Shown here: one piece after another, positions 1-11,095 of the stretch
Numbering within the stretch: position 1 is the stretch's first letter
How the letters are laid out: each line of letters starts with the position of its first letter
Assembly (NCBI RefSeq): GCF_017591425.1
Contig: NW_024467120.1
Span: 124,001-188,000 of the forward strand
DNA length: 64,000 nt
Direction: 5' to 3'
DNA from: Ochotona curzoniae
Taxonomy: Eukaryota > Chordata > Mammalia > Lagomorpha > Ochotonidae
Notes under the pieces: generated by a model
Databases searched by the model: none
Told to the model about the DNA's origin: nothing
What the model saw: the letters and a program-made list of their open reading frames with translations, nothing else
Made by a program: the position numbers and the translations under genes

Positions 1-699
1 GGGAAGTGTTCATATGGATGATTCCTCAGCTTCTGCAAGTTGGTAAGATTAGGAAAAAAAAAAAAAAAGGAAAGCACTGTGGTTAATGGGGGGTATCGAC
101 AGCCTCCACCTTCCATGTGATAACAAAGTGCTTTACCACTTGAGATTCTTCACCAGCTGCTGTGTGCTATCCATTCTTTCTTATTCATCTGGATCATGTT
201 ATCCAGTTTTAGGGCTGCCTAGAGCTCTGTGGAAACCAAAACAAATCTTTCAAAAACTGATGTTCTTCCCTTGAGTGAGGGTATATTCATTGAGAGGAAA
301 AGGCAAGGGCAAGTTGAGAGCACCAAAAGGCAGATGTTAGAAAAATGCAGTTGATGGTCGCCTGTCAAGATCCAGAGTTTGTGAAGGAGCAGAGTCAGGA
401 TACACTAGAGTGCTGATGAGACCTGAGAGGAAGTTATTCCACTGGTCCAGGACCAGCAACCCCTCACACTATCAGGCGAGCATCACAACCACTACACAGC
501 AATAACATCCGGATGTATGAAGCAACTTCTTTATCATCTATTGAGTTTTGAGCTCAAAATTATGATATATTTTAAAAGCAGCAATGCTGATTGTATATTC
601 TTGTTGCACCTGTAAGTCTCACTTGATAGTTCTTTTATCATTAAGAAAGAAATGTGATTCCATTTCCTCTGTCCCTTATAGTTTGTGATAGGAAATATT

Positions 700-1760
700 T
701 AACATTAAAATTGTTCTAATTGTTTTCTGGCTGTTTTCAAGTCTATTCAAGTGCTTTTCCTTAGTCCTTTGGTTGTGATATGTATAATTTCTATGAGTGT
801 AACTGCTTGAAGTTGGTTTTATGTTTTGAGTACACAGGATGATATGTTCTTGGTAAACATAGAAACACTTTTAGTCATGAATCCTTGGAAATATTTTTCA
901 CCTCTCTTGCCTCGCTTCTGCTGCTTTTCCAAAGATGTGAAGTTTCAATGTTTTGTTATATTTTGTCCTTGACTTCTGAGGTTCTGTTCAATTGTAAAAA
1001 CATATATTTGTTTTTCATTTATTTGTAACTGGTCACTGTTTTCTATTCAAGTGCACTGGCTCTGTCCGCATGAGGTTTTGTTTTGTTTTGCCTGTTTGTT
1101 TGTTTGTTTTGGTATCTGCTTTATACGGTGATTCAATCATTGCTCAATCTTTTAAAATATGTTTGTAAAGACTTAATTTTTACTGTAAAGCATATTTAGA
1201 GAGAAGAAGAAATACAGAGAAAAGCCTTCTGTCTGCTGGTTCACTGCCCAAGTGACCACAGAGCTGAGCTGATTTGAACCAGCAGCCAGGAGCTACTTCT
1301 GCATCTTCCATATGGGTGTAGGATTCCAAGGCCTTTGGGCCATCCTTGACTTCTTTGTCGGGATACAAGCTGGGATCTGGGAGGGAAGTAGAACAGCCGG
1401 GGTATAACCTAGTGCCCCTATGCCATCCCAGCACGTGGAAGGCAAGGACTTTAGTCACTATGCTGTTGTGCTGGACCCCTGCTTAGTCTTCTTATCTTCC
1501 CATTTTACTGAGACTTCCAAGCTTTCTAGCCATTTTATGAGAGTGTGCACTCACATCTTATGCACCTTTACAATCACTTGATTAAATGTGTTGAATAGTC
1601 CAACATCTAGGGTTTCTCCTCTCCAGTGTCTATGAAATACCATTTCTTCCAGAAACAAAATTTTCTGCTTCTCTCTTTGTTGGATCTTATGGATGTATTT
1701 CGCTCACTATTACTGTTATGATAGAAAATCTGCTTCACATCTTTAGATTAATGAGGCTTC
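700..1760 (-). mobile_element. Ancient L1M fragment, antisense
   Basis: Read on the plus strand, the T-rich text resembles the antisense of the ORF1/5' region of old mammalian L1M elements, with phrases about exchange of gttttctggctgttttcaag and of ttctgaggttctgttcaa. It is interrupted by a CSINE at about 1172-1484 and resumes near 1490. No reading frame survives. The family assignment is from memory of L1M consensus text and the subfamily is not determined. Confidence 0.6.
1172..1484 (-). mobile_element. CSINE (lagomorph tRNA-derived SINE)
   Basis: The complement carries the CSINE body: tRNA-like head, the segment with ccatatgggtgtagg, and the tail reading as a pyrimidine-poor A-rich end near 1172-1200. 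It is diverged and is shared with the duplicate copy at 18250-18565, so its insertion predates the duplication. It lies inside antisense L1M. Confidence 0.8.
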
Positions 1761-2119
1761 TACTATTTAGGCCAGTAATGCTTAGATGTGTATGATTCCC
1801 AAGAACACACCAGCCTGGATCCTGATCATGCAAGGTGAGGATTTAGCCACTGAGATAATATACCATGCCCTCAAGTGCAATTTATATAAAGGAAAAAAAT
1901 CACAGTCATACACTTATAACAGTACTCTTTCATTACCATGTACCAAGAGTTTACCTTAGTTATATTAATGTTTCTGTAGCTTTTGTGATTTAGCTTTTGA
2001 ATAGCTCTGTTGCACAAATGAATCCAGTTTAGAGCATTTAAACCAAATTCTGCAGTTCAAGTAAATGTAGAAACAAAACTCAAAGTAGAAAATTTCTGCT
2101 TTGAGAATTACAATATACT

Positions 2120-2350
2120 GTGATCTCATTTACATAAGGTGCCCCAAACAGGAAAATTCATGGAGGAAACAATAGCAGAGAGGTTATGGAGCACTGAAGG
2201 GAGAGGCAAGTGCGCAGGCAATGTTTAATGAGTACAGCATTTCTGTTTGGGCTAATGAGAATGTTGCGCAAATACACAAGTGTGACAGTTACACATTGTA
2301 AATGTACACAATACTTAAAATTTTAAATGGTGGAATTTGTGCTGGGGTAT
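2120..2350 (+). mobile_element. Ancient L1M 3' end
   Basis: The text running from an aaggtgccc-type segment through tttaatgagtacagcatttc and tttgggctaatgagaa to acttaaaattttaaatggt follows the well-known 3' untranslated end of old L1M elements. It is non-coding and is duplicated at 19095-19345. Confidence 0.65.
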
Positions 2351-3234
2351 ACTTTAACACAGAAAAACTCACATGAACATTTGATTTTGTTGGAATATAG
2401 TACAAAGTCTTGCCATGGTTTTGTCCTCAGACTGGCTATGTACTCATTCTTGGATTCATCTAACAAATGTGCATACATGTCTAGACATAATCTTCAGTTC
2501 ATCAGGATCTCATCCACACCACTCAGGTTCATACTTCCTGAAATCCAGACATTCATGATCTCCACAAAAACCACATGTCCTGCCAGCACAAGCTTCTGCC
2601 TTGTCCTTGTCCACTTCTGTATGTGTACACGTTGTATATGCAGGTTGCATCCTGTACCATCCCACTGGGGCTGCAACTGCCCACATAGACTCACAGGTCA
2701 CCTAAGAAGCTGATAGAGGGCATTTGGCCACATCTCCATCTTTCCTGTCCTTTTGATACCAGATATCCAGTCTCAAGGTCTTACATATTCAAAACAAAAC
2801 ACATTTTCTAAAATGCTACATTGGTTATTGAAGACATATTCATGAGGTTTGCTCAAAGGTATTCAGTTTTTCTACAAGCAAATCTACTATTTTTTCCGTG
2901 TTTACTTTTCCCAGGTATGTTTTGCAAAGCACATATAAACAACATCATTGCATGCAAATGAGGACACACCCATGTGAATGTGTGTGTACCTTCTGATGAC
3001 TTTGTCCCATTTGATCTGCTCTCTCAGGTTTTGTGGTTCTTATCTGCAGGCTTGTTTAATTTGGGCTGTCCTTTGAAATAATGTGACTATGTAATTGATG
3101 CGTGAGGTAGTCTTATCAAGAAGCAGACTGAGAACAGAAGCACTAATAAGTGTGGCTTCTATAGTATATTAGCTATCTGGCTTGCCTAACAGGAGGAACT
3201 CACTTGGTTTGAGACCTGGTGTTTTTGTCTTTAA

Positions 3235-3625
3235 TAATGCAAAATGCCAGTCCTCATGCCCCTGACACCAGGAAGCCCCATCTGTAACACCAAGTTGGCC
3301 CGACGCTCTGCCAGGATTTCTCCTATCCCACAATATCCCATCCTCAGGTTTCTGGGCACCTTTCTGACCTTCAGCTTGTCTTTACTTTACACCGAGAGTA
3401 TGAAAGCACGTCCGGAGCCTTGACCATTCCACAGGGCAAAAACCTAGTAGGGCACAACAACAGATCCAACAAATCTCGAGGCCCTAGTTGAGGTCACCTG
3501 CAGGGGCAAGAGATGTATGCAACTGCATGGATGGCTTGGGGTAAAGTGCCAAACCCTGGGTGCATCGGGGTTCCACAATTCAGACACAGGGTTTGCTGTT
3601 TTCCTACCCTGACCTGACAAGTTGG
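3235..3625 (-). mobile_element. L1 3'UTR fragment, antisense (copy A)
   Basis: Homologous to 20390-20790 in the duplicate, where the piece continues into an L1 3' end with a poly-T. Copy A has lost that terminal part. There is no open frame. The link to L1 rests on the intact end in copy B. Confidence 0.5.
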
Positions 3626-3640
3626 GCATTATAAGCTACT

Positions 3641-6235
3641 TCTGACACACACTAACAAGAAGTCAAATCAAAGTGTCCAGTGGCCAAGAACAAGAATACC
3701 CATATGAGATACATTCATCCCTAATGGCTTCTTAACAAACTGTGTCACAATGTCCATCCTTATTTTTTGTTTTTATGCTAACATGCCATGTGACAATGAC
3801 TGTTATCAAGAGAATGGATAGCAAGTTCTTCCATTTTGTGAGTGAAAGGGAATTTTTGAGTATGTTTGGTGGGAATGTAAATTAAAACAGCCATTATGGC
3901 ACAGAGGATAAAGCCACCTTATGAGTTTAAAAATGAACAAAAATACACACAGTTGTAATTCAATATAGCATTTTTATTAAAATGTTAAACACTTGACACA
4001 TGATGAAATGTTTTTGCTCTATGGTGTTCTAATCATTTACCTAATACACAAGTGTTACTTGTTTCAAAACAGGAAGAATCAAATGATTACAGCCTCTCTC
4101 TCTCAGAGAAAGAAAGCCCCACTCCAACAAATAGAAAAGTTAAGCTGGGTGATTCTAAGAGGGTGCTCCCACACTGCTTCTGCTCTCTGAACCTTAAATT
4201 CTGGAGGCAACATGGTTTTTCAGCATCAACACTTTCCTCTTCCTCTCATGAGGTGGAATAGTCCTTGATCTTGCCCTGCTCTTGGTCAACTCAGATTGTT
4301 GATAAATGGCCTTGACCTTTCCTGTGTCCTCGGATCCACAGCATACAAGAATGTGCAGATGCAACTTGCCTACTGCCCCCACAAGAGCAGTAAGTCATGC
4401 CACACAATACAGAGAATTACTTCAGCTGGTAGAGCACTTGCTCAGCAGCCAGGAGATAGGGAATACACATCCACATTCTCCATGCTTGCCCCAACAGGCA
4501 GAAGGAAGGACAGGGACAACTGCTTGCATGTCCACTTTATGCCTGTTTCCTCCTGTGCGATGGCTGAAAATGCAGCATGGACCTGGAGAACACAAGGCAA
4601 AGCCACCATACTATGGAAATGATGGCCCCTTATGGTCAAGGGATGTGAAAGCTAAGCACAAAGTGCACTAAGTGACCATCAGGAAGGTTAAATCGACGGA
4701 GCAAACCCAGAAGGAAGATGTCCTTGTGAACTCTTTGTGCAGAGCTCTGCCCGGGTTACATGTGATTTAGAATATATACATCACATTTTAAGAACAAACA
4801 ATTAACAAACCAGTAGGGATGCACAGTGATTAATACCTAACACATTGCCATGTGGATCAATCACTGGGATTGCAGTTTACATTTCTTAAATACATATTTC
4901 AAATCAACAGAAGACTTCTGAAGTCAAGTCAATGAATTCTAACAATTCAAAGAAAACAGTCATCACCTTCACCTCTTTCTTTTTCCTTCCTAGAAACTTA
5001 TTGTTCTCAGAACTATTGCTTAATTCCTGGCTCTAATGTTGGGTACCCATAATAGGATATTTCATGTAAGTATAAAGTGATTCCAAGTATCTTCAATTGT
5101 CAGAAATAATTATTACCATTTTGCTGAAAGAATCTTGTTACTGAGGTTGTTGAAAGCACTTCATTCCACATGATTTCACTTTCTCTGCAGCCAAGGCTCC
5201 GTATTATAAGGAGCAGTTTTAGGTATTTAATATATGTTGAAGTACCCATCACCTAAAATTAACCTCTGTAGATTGCTTATATTGTGGTATCAAAACATGC
5301 AGTCTAGAATAACAACAAAGAATTAATATTTTTGGCCAAGGCTCCCCATAATACTAATGCTAATAATGGTATTTTTTCAATTTTCTTTTTCACATTCATT
5401 TTGGTGCAAAACTGTGTCTGACTTGCTTCTCTATTACTTTGTAAAAGGTGTTTGAAAGAATTTAGCATATCAATTTATTTGCAAAATGCTAAAATCACTA
5501 TTTCATTAACCAAGCAATTAATTTTTTAATAAAAAATAATTTTTATTTCATTGGTCAAATGACAGCAAACACTGAAATGATCTAAATGTTGAAGAGGAAA
5601 ACTATCCACAATGAATAGACTCTTAACCAGGAGAAATATCTACTAGAAACTCTTGTGTCAGAAGTTTCTTAGGAACTAATGTTTCCTATGTTAGCCAAAA
5701 AAGAAAAATGAAAGAAAAATATCTTTGCAACACATTATGTACTAGAACCATGAATAACAGGCAATAATCAAAAGCAAAAAGTAAAAAGTTATTAACAACC
5801 CTTATTGAAACTTGATAAAATTATGTCACAGTTTCAACTTAGACAATGTGCATATTGCATTTTTCCTGAGTTAACATAGAATAACTAGTTAATCTGAGAA
5901 AAAGCAAGAACTTATGCATGAACTTTATACATATATCTTTATATGAGCCTTGCTTTAGAGAAATATGATAAATCATAAAATAAAAGTGTTTTGCAGACAT
6001 AAAAAAGTGTGAATGTTCTCCTGAGGATAGTATCAGCAGTCAGATACTTTTCCATGCAGAGAACAAGTAGCCTGAACCAGGATATCTTGTGAAAAGGATG
6101 TGTGCCTGTAAATTATGTGTGCCTGTAAAGACAGACTTTCTCTGCTAATCGTATGTTTAAAGGACACCATAGCAAATATCCAGTGAATCCCAGGAATTTG
6201 TTGAAAAGTGGTTTTTTCCTTTAGCCCTGCAAAAT
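3641..6235. other. Gene-free AT-rich stretch
   Basis: No conserved coding frame was recognised. A short tRNA-head-like piece near 3893-3925 and another near 4410-4450 (agctggtagagcacttgct) may be remnants of old SINEs. The open frames of 60-121 codons at 3993-4671 overlap in several frames on both strands and match no family I know, so I treat them as chance. Confidence 0.5.
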
Positions 6236-6294
6236 TCCTCTCTTTCTCTCTCTTTCTCTCTCTCTTTCTTTCTCCTTCTTTTTCTCTCTCTAGC

Positions 6295-6329
<35 letters not shown>

Positions 6330-6425
6330 ATGTGTGGATAGGTTGGTTTCTCTCTCACTCTCTCTCTTTCTCTTTCTCTTTGTCTCTCTCTCGGGTTGTG
6401 TGTGTGTGTCTATGTGTGGATATGT
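6236..6425. repeat. Microsatellite cluster (CT)n and (TG)n
   Basis: Alternating pyrimidine (CT, CTTT) tracts and two TG tracts, at about 6299-6327 and 6399-6410. The open frames here (81-101 codons) are low-complexity artefacts of the repeats. Confidence 0.95.
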
Positions 6426-6770
6426 GGGTTTTTTGGAGTGTGTGTTGCAAACATATGGAATCTGTTTTTTTTTCTGTTATTGCACTTTTATTGACACTCA
6501 GAATGCTCACTAACCTACAGTCCCAACTGTATAAGCAAGAAGAATAAAACCACATGACAGAGATATCAGAATGGAAAACTGGGAGGAATTTTCCAATTCC
6601 TGAAAGCCCAGAAAAGAAATAGATTGCTTGGTGTCAAATTTTCATAAACTGAAGTTCAATTGCATAAGACTTGATGAATTTAATATTGTGATAAATGCAG
6701 GAAAAGGCAATCCCTCGATACACATTGTATTACCTGAAAGAATATGTTTGGAAGCAGTTCCCTTATCTTC

Positions 6771-7676
6771 TCAGTTAGCACTCCAGCATGCACTGATACG
6801 AATATCCCTGCTGATCAGAACAAAGGGGCTCAGACAGGAAAAACACAGTTCAAGGAACGTTTTGGTATGTATTATTGCTGATTCCTCTGACAATGTGATT
6901 CCTGTGTAGAGGGAGAAAATTAAATCTGTCCAATAAGAGAAAAGGAAACAGGTCATGAGAATGAGTGTCCTCTGAGTGGCTCTGATCTCTGGGCTGGGAT
7001 ATTTGGCACACCTGGAGCTCTGGAGGTAGAGGACATGCTTGTGATGTTTGTACAGACAGAGAGCCATGTACCCACAGCTCCAGCTCATGAGACTCTGAAA
7101 GGTGAGGTCTCGAAGAGCCATGAGACAGAGGAAGAGCCACCTGATGATTTGTGGAGCTGGCAGCATGTAGCAATATCCAAAGTACATTCTAACAGCTGAT
7201 CTGTTCACATTGTTGTTTATTGTGATATAGTGGAGCAAGTTAGAGCTTATGAGAAAGCTAAAGACCCAGAAGAGGAGGAGGTGGGGAAGAACTTGCCATG
7301 CAGTGTGTGGTTTGAACTTTCTCCACAAGGTGTTCCTGGGACTGATGGTGATGGCCTGGACTACACTGAGGAGGCATGTGGTACAGATGGAAAGACTTCG
7401 AGCCACCCTACTCAGGTAAAATAGTATTTTACAAAACATGTCACCTAGTAGGAAGTTACTAAAATAAAACATCGTGCTTATGTTTCTGATCCATAAGCTA
7501 CAAATAATAACAATATTTGAAATAGCCATTTGAATGAGCATAAGATCTATGGAAGTTTTCTCACGACTCATCACTAAAGCACGTACATGTTTGAAAAGCA
7601 TGAAAATATTTCCTACAATTCCAGGCCCTGTGAGAGAGAGGAAGCTCATGTTCTGGATTAGGTGTCTCTGTGTCAT
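6771..7676 (-). CDS. Vomeronasal type-1 receptor (V1R), intact
   Basis: Predicted G-protein-coupled pheromone receptor of the V1R family, which acts in the plasma membrane of vomeronasal sensory neurons. The frame is 301 residues, within the usual ~300-315 of V1Rs, in a single exon with no stops. Seven hydrophobic segments lie at about 10-30, 43-63, 80-105, 129-146, 178-205, 236-257 and 272-290. Family hallmarks: GN in TM1 (22-23), CLLSVVQAITISP at the TM3/intracellular-loop boundary (101-113), paired extracellular cysteines (82 and 169), an N-glycosylation sequon in extracellular loop 2 (NRS, 158-160), and SPFVLISRD at the TM7 end (283-291). The start fits the family, with a second Met at residue 10 just before FLS. 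The 5' non-coding exon typical of V1Rs cannot be located. The exact subfamily is not assigned, and function depends on unseen regulatory sequence. Confidence 0.93.
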   Translation of the reverse strand: MTQRHLIQNMSFLSLTGPGIVGNIFMLFKHVRALVMSREKTSIDLMLIQMAISNIVIICSLWIRNISTMFYFSNFLLGDMFCKILFYLSRVARSLSICTTCLLSVVQAITISPRNTLWRKFKPHTAWQVLPHLLLFWVFSFLISSNLLHYITINNNVNRSAVRMYFGYCYMLPAPQIIRWLFLCLMALRDLTFQSLMSWSCGYMALCLYKHHKHVLYLQSSRCAKYPSPEIRATQRTLILMTCFLFSYWTDLIFSLYTGITLSEESAIIHTKTFLELCFSCLSPFVLISRDIRISACWSAN

Positions 7677-7849
7677 TTTATTACTTTATGAAATGACCTA
7701 GAGAAAACTTGAAGAACACTAAGTAGTGAGCATGACAGTTTCAGATCAGTGGATGTGCTCTGGGCTTAGTGAAAAGAACAGTATCTGTGCAAGAACATGT
7801 GCATAGTTCATTCCTCCTTTATGGCATAAAACTCATCAATCATTTAGAG

Positions 7850-8172
7850 CTATTATTTTTATTTTGAAAAGCAGATTTGAAAAAAGAAGGAGAAACAGAA
7901 ACACAAGTCTTCAATCTGCCAGTTCACTTACGTTCCAAATGAATGCAATGGCCAGACTTGAGCCAATCTGAAGCCAGTAACCAGGAGCTTCTTCCTGGTA
8001 TTCCCAATGGCTGCAGGCACTCAAGGTCTTGAGTCATCCTCTGTTCATTCCCCAGTCCATAAATAAGAAGAATCAGAAGTGAAGCAACCAAAGCTAGAAC
8101 TAACTTCCAAGTGGAATAATGGTGCTGCAAGTTTAGGATGAGCCTGTTGAACCACTGTGCTGGCTCAAGTCT
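7850..8172 (-). mobile_element. CSINE, diverged
   Basis: Antisense CSINE just upstream of the V1R start. The A-rich end lies at the left (ttttgaaaagcagatttg region) and the tRNA-like head at the right (complement of ...cactgtgctggctcaag). Divergence is high. Confidence 0.75.
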
Positions 8173-8475
8173 CTCATCTATACTTGGTATGTTTCATTTG
8201 TCCTCTTTCTGTTAAAACAAAGATGGTGAGAGCTGCAATTTAAAAATAATTTTTGTGTTAGTGCATTATCCTGATTTTTCACAAAAGCCTTTGATGTATG
8301 ATTTATTTCCAAATTTACTAGAAGTTTCTGGGGAGAAAGGTGAGGATTCAGTTACAACAGCATTTCATCAGTTCTAAACCACATTCTTGAGCTCCTTGCT
8401 TTTCAGAGCTCACATTCAGCAACTTACCCGTCTGGTCTGTGCTGCATGGACATCCTGCTACCACTCCTCAAGTTA
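8173..8475. other. Gene-free stretch
   Basis: No recognisable gene or repeat family. Confidence 0.4.
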
Positions 8476-8882
8476 ATTTTGGCAAATCACCCAGGCACAA
8501 AAGGAGAAACACTGCATGTTCTCACTTACCTATGGAAGTGAAAATTTCATAGTAAAAATGTGAATCACACACAAGTAGCTGCATAGGAAGGAAAGGAAAT
8601 ATACTGGACAGAAGGATGAGGTTTAACAGGAGGAGTAACTTTGACTCTATAGCTCAGCAAAATAAGCATGATGAACAACAATTAATGCATGTTTCAGAGT
8701 AGCCCTTAGAGAGGATTTTAAAAGCTCTGAACACAGGGAAATAATAAACTGAGAGGTAATTAAACACAGCAGTAGTCATGTTCTGCTTTTTTCACATTGC
8801 ATTTGGGACTGAAATGTTATGCTGTACCCTGTGAATTTATGCAATTAATATATGTACATTGACAATAAAATCTAAACTGAAG
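8476..8882 (+). mobile_element. Old L1 3' end (L1MA-like)
   Basis: The text from actgcatgttctcacttacc through acaggaggagtaac and tagagaggatttt to gacaataaaatctaaactga follows the ORF2-end/3'UTR of old primate-shared L1 elements. It is non-coding and 5'-truncated. Confidence 0.7.
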
Positions 8883-10435
8883 AATCATATGTAGCCTTAA
8901 TATGAGAGGTAGCATCTCAGAAGAACTACACTTGACCTTTTCAATCTCATTGCCCAGAAGTTAACAGAGAGTGACAAAAAGGCCCCTTGCCCAAGATGGG
9001 AGAGGCAGAGCTCAGGCTTCTGCTCCGCTCTTCCTCTGAGGGATATCAGAGGAAAGGTTTTGTCAGGGCTTTGTTTTGTCTATTTTGTTTTCCTGTGTAC
9101 CTTGTACTTACTCTACATATTCTTAGGAAACATTACCATGTATGACCCTAGAACTACAACCTGGCTCCCTCCAACACTGACTTATCTGTAACAGGATGGT
9201 GCTATCACCAAGGTTTACTGTGAGAATTAAATGGGTAGATGCATGCAATGCTCATATCAATACCCAACAAGAAAAATGACTGATTTCTAAACACACCTGT
9301 GTTGTTATGTGTCCTTAAAGTAATCCTCACATTTCATCAATTCTCTATACTTAGGTACTATGCCATATTGTGGGTCAAAAATAATTTTAAAAATCAATTA
9401 TAAAATCCACAAACAACTGAAGGACACTAGAAAAAAAGAGACACTAAAATGAAAGAAAAAAGGAGCCTGTGAGAGCAAGAGCTTCTCATCCAGGCTGAGA
9501 GGCCACTGCTGCCTGATGCCCACAGTCTCGCTCACACCTATGAAATGAAGCAACTTCAGGCTCAGAGCATCACTGGTTTTACTGCACAGAGTCTCATTCC
9601 AGGGCCAAACAAACAGGTGTCACTTGGTGCACTGGGAAGTGATAGCCACCTTCTCCTTGGCCACTCACACCTTCTTCTTCCACAGAGAAGCTGAGACGCT
9701 TCGCAATTTCATCCCGACCTTGAACACCCTTATTGGAATACCATCCAGTTCTAGAGCAAAGGCAGCTACCCCTGCACTCACACACTCAGCCTCACTCACC
9801 TGAGCAGTCTGCAGGGCTGTGGCAGAAGCTGTGGCAGAAGCTGTGGCAGAGCAGCACAGCCAGGCCTGTTTATCCTTGCTTGAGTCCCAGCATTCAGGGA
9901 CACTCTCAGTGCTGTCAGCATGTCAGTGTGATGAGTTTGCTCCTTTTGCATGCTCTGGATCCCTGGGACCAGCTCTTTCCTCTCCCTTGGTGAACACTTT
10001 ACTGTCAAGTGCAGAAACATCCTGATCCTAATTACACTGAACCTGCACTAATGAGCAGAAGGCAGCATTATGATGAGCAGGTCTCAGAGGGTCCAGGTTC
10101 CTTGGAGTCGGCTATGATCTCATTCTACCTCTGCCACTCACCACCGAGACTCAAGTCGGAAGAAGTATCTGAGAGTCAGAAGTGGTCACTTCCTCAAGTT
10201 AGCTTTTTGGTTTACAGTGTTTTTAGTGTCTGAAAAAGCTCATTAGGGACAGTTTTTAGGTTGATTGGTAGCACAAATTACTTTAAATTTCACAATCTCT
10301 TGACTTATTTGCTGATATGTTATGTATTCATATAGATACATAACGCATTTTATTCTGAAATGAATATATGGAAATATATAAATTATATTTAAAATATTAT
10401 TAAACATGACATATAACTCACATTTATTATAAAAG
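8883..10435. other. Gene-free stretch with possible MIR remnant
   Basis: Region 9180-9275 (tctgtaacaggatgg... to gagaattaaatgggtagatg...) resembles the middle of a MIR SINE on the plus strand, at low confidence. A 12-bp unit (gctgtggcagaa) is repeated three times at about 9817-9852. Open frames of 60-86 codons overlap on both strands and are not supported as genes. Confidence 0.4.
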
Positions 10436-10735
10436 GATCAGATTTAGAGAGGAGGAGCGACAAAGGGAAAATCTTCTATATACTGATTCACTCCCTCAGT
10501 GGCTGCAATGATTGTAGTCGAAACTTTGTGAAGCCAGAAGCCAAGGGTTTCTTCTTGGTCTCCTATGTGGGTGTCATGGCCCAAGTCTTTGTGTCATCCT
10601 CCACTGCTTGCCATAAGCAGGGATTTTGATGGAATGTACAACAACTGGGACATGTACCACTGTTACCATGGGATCCTTGTGTTTGTGAGCCAAGATTTTA
10701 TCCATCGAGCCATCACACCATGCCCTTTACTGATA
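10436..10735 (-). mobile_element. CSINE, diverged
   Basis: Antisense CSINE. Recognisable body text includes gtgggtgtcatggcccaagt and the head complement near the right end (ccatcacaccatgccc). Confidence 0.7.
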
Positions 10736-10774
10736 TACCTTAATGTTATCCATGTCAATCATACATAGAAAAAG

Positions 10775-11095
10775 ATACAGAGAAAATGCTAAAGGTCCCG
10801 GATGGGTACATAATGCCTAAATTCCTCAACTTACATGCTCAGTGATCCCATATGGGCACTGGTTCATGTTGCTGCTGCTCCACTATCATTTCAGTTCCAT
10901 CTCTATGGCCTGTCAAATGAGTAGAGAATGGCCCAAAGGTTTGGCACCTGCACTCAAAAGAAGCACCTGACTCCTGGCTTCTGAACTCTTGCTACTGTAG
11001 ACCCTGGGAGAGTGAACCAGCATGTTGAAGACATTTTCTTCCTATTTGACTTTTTTTCCATTAAACTTGACTTTCAATAATAATAAATAAATCAT
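10775..11095 (+). mobile_element. CSINE, diverged
   Basis: Sense-strand CSINE with gatcccatatgggcactgg, a ctgctccact segment, a cctggcttctgaac segment and a terminal AATAA-rich tail at 11078-11095. It lies almost back to back with the preceding antisense copy. Confidence 0.75.

Larger units (their letters stand above)
1..3640 (+). repeat. Segmental duplication, copy A
   Basis: This block matches 17438-20800 in the same orientation and order: a lead-in with an A-rich run, antisense L1M, minus CSINE, more L1M, L1M 3' end, a non-repetitive stretch and an L1 3'UTR fragment. The copies diverge by scattered substitutions and indels. Copy A has about 360 bp (roughly 345-715) that copy B lacks, and copy B has more of the terminal L1 3'UTR and a pyrimidine run. 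The left end lies outside the window. The CSINE and L1M pieces are shared, so they predate the duplication. Stretches 2350-3230 and 1760-2120 hold no gene that I recognise. Confidence 0.9.

Noticed and set aside
2327..2713. 128-codon plus-strand frame (and its echo at 19324-19776, 150 codons) as a duplicated gene
   Set aside because: The two copies differ by frame-disrupting changes, begin in L1M 3' sequence, overlap frames on the other strand and show no domain.
4296..4671. 108- and 121-codon overlapping frames
   Set aside because: Two frames overlap each other and an antisense frame; no recognisable family or codon pattern.
6208..6555. Cys/Val- and Ser/Leu-rich frames at the TG/CT repeats
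   Set aside because: Direct translation of microsatellite sequence in several frames.
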